Shown: positions 7,938 to 13,115 of the stretch, in pieces | Layout of the letters: each line of letters opens with the position of its first letter | How positions within the stretch are numbered: position 1 is the stretch's first letter | Assembly: GCA_016214225.1 (NCBI GenBank) | Contig: JACROX010000012.1 | Location: 1 to 13,115, forward strand | Origin: Candidatus Peregrinibacteria bacterium | GTDB taxonomy: Bacteria; Patescibacteriota; Gracilibacteria; UBA1369; LOWO2-01-FULL-3 | Reading direction: 5' to 3' | DNA: 13,115 bases | Notes under the pieces: model-generated | What the model was told of the DNA's origin: nothing | Seen by the model: only the letters and a program-made list of their open reading frames with translations | Databases searched by the model: none | Made by a program: the position numbers and the translations under genes

Positions 7938-8666
7938 CTATCCTGCAATCCCTCTCAACAAATATCCGACGAAATATGCGATCGCCGCCGCGAATCCACC
8001 GATAAACGCGGTTTCAATTCCGGAAACAGACCAATGTCGGACGAAATATTTCGCCTTAACGATGCCAACGATAAAAAGCGCTATCAATGTGGAAACACTC
8101 GCGAATAAAAATTTCATGTTCACGCTTAATCCAAGCAATGGCCCGAAAACATAGCCTATAAGCGGAATGAATCCTATCGTAACAAAAGCGATAAAAGTGG
8201 CGACTGCTCCCCTAAACGGCTTCACGTTTTCATGAGTCATATTAAATTCATTTCTCATCATCAAATCCACCCACGCGTCGGGATTGGAAGTTACAATTTC
8301 AGTCGCGCGCTCCAAATCTTTCCCCTTAAATCCATAACCCGAAAGTATCTCAATAATTTCCCCGCGTTCATGTTCAGTCTTTTCCTTTAAATGGACAAAC
8401 TCAACGGATTTTATTTTGTTAAACTGTTCCAAATTCGCCTTATCGCTCAAATATTTGCCCGTAGACATTGAAAATCCGTCGGCAAATAAATTCGCGAAAC
8501 CCAAAATAAGAATAACGGGAATAGACAACGAAGCTCCGGAGGCCCCTGCCACGACGGCAAAAGTCGTTACCGACCCGTCAATCCCTCCATACACAAAATC
8601 CACGATCCAATCATAATTAAAATGCGCTCCGCCATGTTGTTCAACCACGTCATCTATATCTTCCAT
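7938..8666 (-). CDS. VIT1/CCC1-family iron/manganese transporter
   Basis: This 242-residue protein matches vacuolar iron transporter family members, which move Fe2+ or Mn2+ out of the cytoplasm by proton exchange. TM1 contains GGIDGSVTTFAVVAGASGA and TM2 contains ANLFADGFSMSTGKYLS. D30 and M67 correspond to the metal-path residues D43 and M80 of eucalyptus VIT1 at a constant offset of 13. A cytosolic helical metal-binding domain (about 75-148) follows, with E89, E100, E103, M136, M137 and E140 at the same offset. The plant E105 position is H92 here. Three more membrane segments end the protein. Residue numbers of the plant protein are from memory. In bacteria such a protein would export excess iron or manganese, complementing the Nramp importer nearby. 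The ATG lies 6 nt after a perfect TATAAT. Confidence 0.88.
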   Translation of the reverse strand: MEDIDDVVEQHGGAHFNYDWIVDFVYGGIDGSVTTFAVVAGASGASLSIPVILILGFANLFADGFSMSTGKYLSDKANLEQFNKIKSVEFVHLKEKTEHERGEIIEILSGYGFKGKDLERATEIVTSNPDAWVDLMMRNEFNMTHENVKPFRGAVATFIAFVTIGFIPLIGYVFGPLLGLSVNMKFLFASVSTLIALFIVGIVKAKYFVRHWSVSGIETAFIGGFAAAIAYFVGYLLRGIAG

Positions 8667-8672
8667 ATCAGG

Positions 8673-8701
8673 ATTATATTTGACAAAAATAAAACAATCA
8701 A
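8673..8701 (-). promoter_or_regulatory. Promoter of the VIT1-like gene, predicted leaderless transcript
   Basis: Minus-strand TTGATT (8701-8696), a 17-nt spacer, TATAAT (8678-8673), then CCTGAT (6 nt) and the ATG at 8666. The predicted start falls on the A of the ATG. It interleaves completely with the divergent arg leader promoter. Confidence 0.65.
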
Positions 8702-8708
8702 ATAAAAT
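8680..8708 (+). promoter_or_regulatory. Promoter of the arg leader and argGH
   Basis: Consensus TTGACA at 8680-8685, a 17-nt spacer, and TAAAAT at 8703-8708 (five of six). Transcription should begin near 8715, about 3 nt before the leader ATG at 8718. The resulting RNA carries the leader ORF, the alternative hairpins and argG-argH. Confidence 0.75.
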
Positions 8709-8717
8709 CGCCTCGCA

Positions 8718-8804
8718 ATGAAAATTGTAAACACAATGAAAATCGCAAATATATTAAAATTCACCAGTCGCCGCAAATCACGGACATCTCTTATGTTCCG
8801 CTGA
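8718..8804 (+). CDS. Arginine leader peptide of the argGH attenuator
   Basis: A 28-codon ORF begins with ATG at 8718, nine nucleotides after the -10 box, and ends with TGA at 8802-8804. Its last 12 residues are SRRKSRTSLMFR. Arginines 18, 19, 22 and 28 are encoded by CGC, CGC, CGG and CGC. The adjacent Arg pair (8769-8774) lies 12 nt before antiterminator segment 1 (8786-8798). A ribosome waiting there for charged tRNA-Arg would leave segment 1 free, while one reaching the stop codon would cover it. This matches the trp and his leader-peptide design, with arginine as the sensed amino acid and an arginine biosynthesis gene directly downstream. There is no Shine-Dalgarno; initiation would occur near the 5' end. 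An in-frame ATG at 8736 (residue 7) is an alternative start and would not change the mechanism. Function is inferred from layout alone. Confidence 0.72.
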   Translation: MKIVNTMKIANILKFTSRRKSRTSLMFR

Positions 8805-8859
8805 TTTATGCGAGCGCGCGACGCGAACCAACCACAAAAATCAAAAGGACGTAAGAGAT
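8786..8859 (+). promoter_or_regulatory. Antiterminator hairpin, segments 1 and 2
   Basis: ATCTCTTATGTTC (8786-8798) can pair with GGACGTAAGAGAT (8847-8859) over 13 contiguous base pairs, two of them G.U, with a 48-nt loop. Ten bases of the right arm are also the left arm of the terminator, so the two structures exclude each other. Segment 1 overlaps codons 23-27 of the leader ORF. Confidence 0.72.
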
Positions 8860-8861
8860 AA
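8808..8861 (+). CDS. Possible second small Arg-containing upstream ORF
   Basis: ATG at 8808 starts 3 nt after the leader stop codon and runs 17 codons to TAA at 8859-8861, just inside the terminator loop. The product begins MRARDA and ends KGRKR; arginines 2, 4, 15 and 17 use CGA, CGC, CGT and AGA. A ribosome reinitiating here and reaching the end would cover the shared segment 2 and prevent the terminator. It may equally be a chance ORF in the CG-rich loop. Confidence 0.28.
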   Translation: MRARDANQPQKSKGRKR

Positions 8862-8879
8862 ATCTTATGTCTTTTTTTT
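8843..8879 (+). terminator. Attenuator terminator upstream of argG
   Basis: AAAAGGACGTAAGA (8843-8856) pairs with TCTTATGTCTTTTT (8863-8876) over 14 base pairs, two of them G.U, with the six-base loop GATAAA. An eight-base T-run spans 8872-8879. It lies 24 bp before the argG ATG and after a strong promoter, and no gene ends here on either strand, so its natural role is conditional termination of the argGH transcript. Confidence 0.8.
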
Positions 8880-8902
8880 ATACTAAATAACCAGCAAAAA
8901 CA

Positions 8903-10156
8903 ATGCAATCATCAACAAAGTACCAAAAAGTTGCTTCACACGAAGCCAAAAAAGGAGAATTCAAAAAAACCGTACTCTTATATTCCGGCGGACTGGACAC
9001 GTCCGTAATGCTGAAATGGATACAAGATCAATATGAATCGGCGGTAATCGCGGTAACAATCGACATCGGCCAAAATGAAGATTTCGATTTTGTAAAACAA
9101 AAAGCTCTGAAACTCGGCGCGCAAAAAGCCTATGTGGTAGACGCGAAAGAAGATTTTGCAAACAATTATATCGCGCCCGCGATCAAAGCAAATGCTGATT
9201 ATCAAGGAGGATACCACCTGTTTTGTCCGCTTGGCAGAGCCATTATTTCAAAAGTAAGCGTGGACATAGCCGAAAAAGAAAACGCCGAAGTTGTAGCTCA
9301 CGGATGCACCGGAAAAGGGAATGATCAAGTGAGGTTTGAAGGATACATCACAACTTTAAATCCAAAACTTAAAACAATCGCGCCTGTCAGGGAATGGAGC
9401 ATGGGCAGAGATGAAGAGCTTGCCTACGCGAAAAAACACAACATCCCGGTTCCGCAAACATCCAAAAAAATATACTCATATGACGCGAATCTTTGGGGAG
9501 ACAGCGCGGAAGGCGGAGAAATAGAAGTTACGAGTAAAATCCCGCCGCTGAAAAATATTCTCATACAATGCAAAACTCCAAAGGACGCGCCTGATAAACC
9601 TGAGACGCTGGAGCTGGAATTCGAGAAAGGATTGCCCATAAAACTGAACGGTAAAAAAATGAGTTTATTCGAAATGGTAAAAGAACTCGGAAAAATCGGC
9701 GCGAAACACGCCGTAGGGATCACTCACCTTATTGAAGATAGAATAGTCGGACTGAAAGTGAGAGGAGTATACGAAGAACCGGCCGCTGAAATTTTAATAC
9801 AAGCTCACAAAAATCTTGAAAAACTTGTCTCGACAAGAGAAGAAAACGAATTTAAAACAATGGTTGATCAAAAATGGGCATATCTCTGCTATGGCGCGAA
9901 ATGGTTTCATCCCCTTATGGATCACTTAAACAGCTACATAGAAAGTGTAAACAAAAAAGTTACAGGCAAAGTAACGGTTGAGCTATACAAAGGAAAAGTT
10001 TATACCGTGGCTTTAACGTCGCCATATTCTTTATTCAACGAGGCAATGTCAACATTCATGAAAAACGATTTGTTTAATCAAAACGCATCCGCCGGCTTCA
10101 TAGAGCTATGGAATTTACCGCAAAAAACAGCATATAATGTAAATAAACATGTCTAA
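8903..10156 (+). CDS. argG: Argininosuccinate synthase
   Basis: This enzyme joins citrulline and aspartate with ATP to give argininosuccinate in the cytoplasm. The protein has 417 residues, near the usual 400-450. The N-type ATP pyrophosphatase loop is YSGGLDTS (27-34). The second family signature is GCTGKGNDQVRFE (134-146), followed by YSYDANLWGDSAEGGE near 191-206. The segment before the first signature is about 15-20 residues longer than in many relatives, but the ATG at 8903 is the only ATG before the ATP loop. CPLGRAIISK (109-117 region) replaces the more usual PLGTSLARPLIAK wording, so it is a divergent member. No Shine-Dalgarno is present. It overlaps argH by 8 bp, and transcription is probably gated by the leader attenuator. 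Confidence 0.95.
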   Translation: MQSSTKYQKVASHEAKKGEFKKTVLLYSGGLDTSVMLKWIQDQYESAVIAVTIDIGQNEDFDFVKQKALKLGAQKAYVVDAKEDFANNYIAPAIKANADYQGGYHLFCPLGRAIISKVSVDIAEKENAEVVAHGCTGKGNDQVRFEGYITTLNPKLKTIAPVREWSMGRDEELAYAKKHNIPVPQTSKKIYSYDANLWGDSAEGGEIEVTSKIPPLKNILIQCKTPKDAPDKPETLELEFEKGLPIKLNGKKMSLFEMVKELGKIGAKHAVGITHLIEDRIVGLKVRGVYEEPAAEILIQAHKNLEKLVSTREENEFKTMVDQKWAYLCYGAKWFHPLMDHLNSYIESVNKKVTGKVTVELYKGKVYTVALTSPYSLFNEAMSTFMKNDLFNQNASAGFIELWNLPQKTAYNVNKHV

Positions 10157-11438
10157 ACTCTGGCAAAAAAAAGGCAAATCTCCGCATACTCTCGTAGGAA
10201 AATATACAGTCGGCGATGATTACATTTTCGATCAAAAACTCATGCCTTTTGATATTCAAGGCACAAAAGCGCATATAAAAGGTTTGCAAAAAATCGGTAT
10301 TTTCACAAAATCCGAACTCAAAAAACTCTTAAAAGAACTTACAAATCTCAAATCGAAAGTTAAAAAAGATGAAATAAAAGTAAGTATCGACGATGAAGAT
10401 TGCCACACCGTAATCGAAAATTATCTCACAAAAAAACTTGGCAAACTCGGACAAAAAATCCACACGGGAAGAAGCCGAAACGATCAAGTTTTAACGGCAA
10501 TAAGGCTCTATATGAAAAGCTCGCTTGATGAGATAAAAAAACTTTCAACAAAACTCGCGAAAGAATTTCTGAAGTACGCAGAAAAATATCAAAATATTCC
10601 CCTGCCCGGCTACACGCACACCCAACAAGCAATGCTCTCAAGCATCGGCCACTATTTTTGCGGTTTCACGGAAAGCCTCATCGACGACATAAGTTTTCTC
10701 GATAAAACATACAGTCACATAAATAAAAATCCGCTCGGGAGCGCGGCGGGATTTGGCGTTCCATTAGCCCTCGACAGAGAATTCACAACAAAAGAACTTG
10801 GATTTGAATCGACACAAATAAATTCACTTTACTGTCAAAACAGCAGAGGAAAATTTGAAAGCGTATACACGGAAAGTCTTGTCCAAATAATGCTCACGCT
10901 CGGAAGATTCGCGACCGATTTACTTTTATTCACATCGCAGGAATTTAATTTTTTCAAAGTATCTGACAGCCTTGTGACAGGCTCAAGCATCATGCCTCAA
11001 AAAAGAAATTTGGACGGAATGGAAATTTTAAGAGGTAACACAAGCGTGGTAATCGAGAATCATCAACTCATTCAAAACCTCGTAAAAAATTTAATGTCGG
11101 GCTACAACAGGGATTTACAGCTCATGAAAAAACCTCTTTTCGAAAGCACTGATATGGTTATCGCAAGCCTTCAAATCGTATCGCTTCATTTGAAAGGGAT
11201 TACCCCGAACAAAAAATCAATCAAAGAAAAAATTACAAAAGAAATTTTTTCAGCCGACATCGCCACGGAAATTGCTAAAAAAAATAAAATTCCATTCAGA
11301 ATCGCGTATCAACAAGCGCTTAAAAAAACACAAAAATACAAACCTGATTTTCAGCAAAACATAAATTCAAAAATAAGTTTGGGCGCGCCGGGAAATCTAA
11401 ATCTCAGTTACTATAAAAAACTGCTCCACAGCAAATAA
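10149..11438 (+). CDS. argH: Argininosuccinate lyase
   Basis: Cleaves argininosuccinate to arginine and fumarate, completing the pathway begun by argG. The 429-residue protein is a little shorter than the usual 455-470, missing some C-terminal sequence. Fumarase/ASL superfamily motifs are present: HTGRSRNDQV (105-114), PGYTHTQQAM (153-162, likely catalytic H157), NPLGSAAGFGVPLALDR (194-210) and GSSIMPQKRNLDG (278-290), whose serine pair includes the probable catalytic base S280. Differences from the usual wording are NLDG instead of NPD, THTQQAM instead of THLQRAQP, and EDCHTVIE instead of EDVHMNIE. Together with the argG overlap (ATG inside the argG stop region), the identity is secure. Its 3' end overlaps the convergent mntH coding sequence by 28 bp. 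Confidence 0.93.
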   Translation: MSKLWQKKGKSPHTLVGKYTVGDDYIFDQKLMPFDIQGTKAHIKGLQKIGIFTKSELKKLLKELTNLKSKVKKDEIKVSIDDEDCHTVIENYLTKKLGKLGQKIHTGRSRNDQVLTAIRLYMKSSLDEIKKLSTKLAKEFLKYAEKYQNIPLPGYTHTQQAMLSSIGHYFCGFTESLIDDISFLDKTYSHINKNPLGSAAGFGVPLALDREFTTKELGFESTQINSLYCQNSRGKFESVYTESLVQIMLTLGRFATDLLLFTSQEFNFFKVSDSLVTGSSIMPQKRNLDGMEILRGNTSVVIENHQLIQNLVKNLMSGYNRDLQLMKKPLFESTDMVIASLQIVSLHLKGITPNKKSIKEKITKEIFSADIATEIAKKNKIPFRIAYQQALKKTQKYKPDFQQNINSKISLGAPGNLNLSYYKKLLHSK

Positions 11439-12643
11439 AAATTAAATCCCAACACCACAATCCCGAACAAAACGGCAAAAACGGTTGTGATCTTTTTGTT
11501 AACTAATTTGCCCATAATATCTTTTCTCGCGCTGAAAATAATAATCGGAATAAGCGGCAAAGGAATCATGATACTCAAAACAACTTGACTGTAAATCAGT
11601 ACTTTAAGCGGCTCTATTCCCATTAAAATGGCAACTGTCAGAGGAATGACATTAATCACGCGCGTAATAATTCTTCTAACCCAAAGATTAACTTTAAACC
11701 CGACAAGACCGTCCATAATCGCCTGACCGGATAATGTCCCTGTAATGGAAGAAGAAATGCCAGCGGAAAGCAAAGCCAGAGCAAAAATAAAAGCCGCGAA
11801 ACCGCCAAACAGCGGAATCAAAGTTTTATAAGCCTGATCGAGAGTGGAAACTTCTTTTCCGATTCCATAAAACGCCGCCGCGGCCATAACAACCATCGCC
11901 GCGTTAATAAAACCCGCGAGAGTCAACGAAACAACATTATCAACCAAATGAAATCTTCTTAGCGTTTCCTTATCTTTCACTTCAGATTCAATTACTTTAT
12001 TTTTTATAAGCCATGAATGAACAAAAAGAGCATGCGGCATCACGGTGGCGCCAATCATTCCAACAGCGATAAAAATGGTGTTATGATTCAAAATCGGCTT
12101 AACGGAATGAATTAAAATGGAAGAAAAATCGGGGTTTGAAATAATAACCTCATATAAAAAAGCCAGCCCGACAATCGCGACAAAAATAACAAAAGCCTGT
12201 TCAAGAACTCTGAATTTTTTTCGAGTTAAAAACAAAATAAGAAGCACGTCGGCGACCCCGATAAGCGTCCCCCACAAAAGCGGGACTCCAAAAAGCAAAT
12301 TTAACGCCACAATTATGCCAAGAAATTCCGCTAAATCAGTGGCCAAAATGGCCAGTTCGGACAAAATCCAATAAATAAAAATAAGCGCTTTATTTTTTAG
12401 CTTTATGCGAACAAGATCGGGCAGAGAATATCCCGCGATCCCAATTTTCCCGGACAAATATTGAAAAAGCATGGCCATTCCGCTGGACATCCAAACCACC
12501 CAAAGCAAATCATAGTTAAATTCCGCTCCGCCTCCAATGTTTGTTCCCCAATTCCCCGGATCAATATAGGCAACGCTTACAATCAGTCCTGACCCCATAA
12601 ACATCCACAACCTTCTGTCAAAAAATCTTAAATATTTTCCCAT
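11411..12643 (-). CDS. mntH: Nramp-family Mn2+/Fe2+ importer
   Basis: A proton-coupled divalent metal importer of the inner membrane, 410 residues from the ATG at 12643. TM1 has the metal-site motif DPGN (28-31) and TM6 has GATVMPHALFVHS, with the metal-contacting A199 and M202. The retained methionine points to manganese or iron rather than magnesium or aluminium transport. About eleven hydrophobic segments are present. An in-frame ATG at 12673 would add ten residues, but the predicted promoter would start transcription near 12669, after that ATG, so 12643 is preferred. The gene is divergent from a DtxR/MntR-type regulator, and an imperfect palindrome lies just upstream of the chosen start. 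It ends with TAG inside the end of argH. Confidence 0.92.
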   Translation of the reverse strand: MGKYLRFFDRRLWMFMGSGLIVSVAYIDPGNWGTNIGGGAEFNYDLLWVVWMSSGMAMLFQYLSGKIGIAGYSLPDLVRIKLKNKALIFIYWILSELAILATDLAEFLGIIVALNLLFGVPLLWGTLIGVADVLLILFLTRKKFRVLEQAFVIFVAIVGLAFLYEVIISNPDFSSILIHSVKPILNHNTIFIAVGMIGATVMPHALFVHSWLIKNKVIESEVKDKETLRRFHLVDNVVSLTLAGFINAAMVVMAAAAFYGIGKEVSTLDQAYKTLIPLFGGFAAFIFALALLSAGISSSITGTLSGQAIMDGLVGFKVNLWVRRIITRVINVIPLTVAILMGIEPLKVLIYSQVVLSIMIPLPLIPIIIFSARKDIMGKLVNKKITTVFAVLFGIVVLGFNFYLLWSSFL

Positions 12644-12654
12644 GCGCGTATAAA

Positions 12655-12672
12655 TGTTAATATATCCTAACA
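12655..12672. promoter_or_regulatory. Candidate operator of the DtxR/MntR-type regulator
   Basis: TGTTAATATATCCTAACA is an 18-bp imperfect palindrome with exact TGTTA/TAACA ends and an ATAT core; 14 of 18 positions are symmetric. It overlaps the predicted mntH transcription start, where a metal-loaded repressor would block expression. Confidence 0.5.
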
Positions 12673-12675
12673 TTA

Positions 12676-12704
12676 TTAGTACACCCTACTTTTTCTCTTG
12701 TCAA
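12676..12704 (-). promoter_or_regulatory. Predicted mntH promoter
   Basis: Minus-strand consensus TTGACA (12704-12699), a 17-nt spacer, and TACTAA (12681-12676), a weak -10 with three of six matches. Its -35 shares bases with the -35 of the divergent regulator promoter. Confidence 0.45.
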
Positions 12705-12726
12705 ATAAATTTTCTCAATATATACT
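12698..12726 (+). promoter_or_regulatory. Promoter of the DtxR/MntR-type regulator
   Basis: TTGTCA at 12698-12703, a 17-nt spacer, and TATACT at 12721-12726, each five of six. Transcription should begin near 12733. The leader contains AAGG at 12733-12736, 12 nt before the ATG: at best a weak, distant ribosome binding site. Confidence 0.68.
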
Positions 12727-12748
12727 GAATACAAGGTAAAACTCACAT

Positions 12749-13115
12749 ATGGAACAAGAAGATTATTTGGAAACAATATACGAACTTAAAAAAGAATTCG
12801 GCCATGTTCGAATATCGGACATAGCAAAAAAACTGAATTTAAGAAAACCTTCCGTAACACAAATGATGCAAAGACTGGATAAAGACGGATGTGTGGTCTA
12901 CAGGCCATATTTGCCATTAAAACTGACGAAAAAAGGAGAAAAAATAGGAAAAGACATAGGAGAAAAAAGAAGAGTTTTGGAAGAATTCTTCTCCCTCCTT
13001 AAAATATCAAACAAAATACGCGAAGAAAACATTCACGGGATAGAACATTCAATGAACAAAATCACTCTAACGAGAATTAAAAAAGTAATAAAATTTTTAA
13101 AACATAAAAAATTTA
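12749..13115 (+). CDS. mntR: DtxR/MntR-family metal-dependent repressor, 3' end cut by window edge
   Basis: The frame is open for 122 codons from the ATG at 12749 to the window end. The N-terminal winged helix aligns with Bacillus subtilis MntR without gaps at an offset of 3 residues: EDYLETIY (4-11), RISDIAKKL (21-29), the recognition helix KPSVTQMMQRLDKDG (33-47) and the wing LKLTKKGEKIGK (57-68). The dimerisation and metal-binding part follows, with GIEHSM at 97-102. Metal-ligand equivalents are D5, E8, E99 and H100, all conserved. The position of MntR H77 is R74, and that of E99 is H96. The Bacillus numbering is from memory. Divergent arrangement with mntH suggests it represses the importer when metal is plentiful. 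The symbol is assigned by context; iron rather than manganese sensing is possible. Confidence 0.85.
   Translation, partial: MEQEDYLETIYELKKEFGHVRISDIAKKLNLRKPSVTQMMQRLDKDGCVVYRPYLPLKLTKKGEKIGKDIGEKRRVLEEFFSLLKISNKIREENIHGIEHSMNKITLTRIKKVIKFLKHKKF

Noticed and set aside
8715..8880. T-box or metabolite riboswitch as explanation of the argG leader
   Set aside because: I see no T-box consensus and no known riboswitch aptamer core. The Arg-codon ORF and its spacing explain the alternative hairpins better.
8879..8884. TATACT just before argG as an independent argG promoter
   Set aside because: No -35-like hexamer lies 16-18 nt upstream; the bases there belong to the terminator hairpin. The strong promoter is at 8680-8708.
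12644..12673. ATG at 12673 as the mntH start
   Set aside because: The predicted -10 ends only 2 nt before it, so the mRNA would probably begin after this codon. Not excluded if another promoter is used.

Overview
The window is AT-rich bacterial DNA with tightly packed genes. The bacterial assignment rests on sigma70-type promoters (for example TTGACA-17-TAAAAT and TTGTCA-17-TATACT), intrinsic terminators, an SLH-domain surface protein and bacterial-type argG, argH and mntH. Very short intergenic gaps, overlapping gene ends, almost no Shine-Dalgarno sequences and the gene mix (GT2 plus DUF2304 pair, SLH protein, VIT1-like transporter) would fit a small-genome lineage such as Patescibacteria/CPR, perhaps Peregrinibacteria-like. 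That placement is a guess from gene content. TGA is the likely stop of at least one long gene, which argues against the TGA=Gly code of Gracilibacteria/SR1.

Positions 1-7870 form a cell-surface region: the 3' part of a GT4 glycosyltransferase, a secreted protein with three SLH domains, a second GT4 enzyme, a GT2 enzyme with its DUF2304 membrane partner, UDP-glucose 6-dehydrogenase (ugd), and a multi-spanning membrane protein that resembles GT-C glycosyltransferases. Together they look like part of a surface polysaccharide or glycoprotein pathway.

Positions 7938-8666 encode a VIT1/CCC1-type iron/manganese transporter. Positions 11411-12643 encode an Nramp-type Mn/Fe importer (mntH), divergent from a DtxR/MntR-family regulator that runs off the right edge. 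These flank argG-argH (8903-11438), the last two steps from citrulline to arginine.

The most interesting element is the 236-bp gap before argG. It holds a strong promoter (8680-8708), a 28-codon leader ORF (8718-8804) with four CGN arginine codons, and three sequence segments that can pair in two mutually exclusive ways. Segments 1 and 2 (8786-8798 with 8847-8859) form an antiterminator. Segments 2 and 3 (8843-8856 with 8863-8876) form a 14-bp intrinsic terminator with a U-tract. The geometry is that of ribosome-mediated transcription attenuation responding to arginine. The promoters of ugd and the VIT1-like gene also put the predicted transcription start on the A of the ATG, which suggests leaderless mRNAs in this organism.
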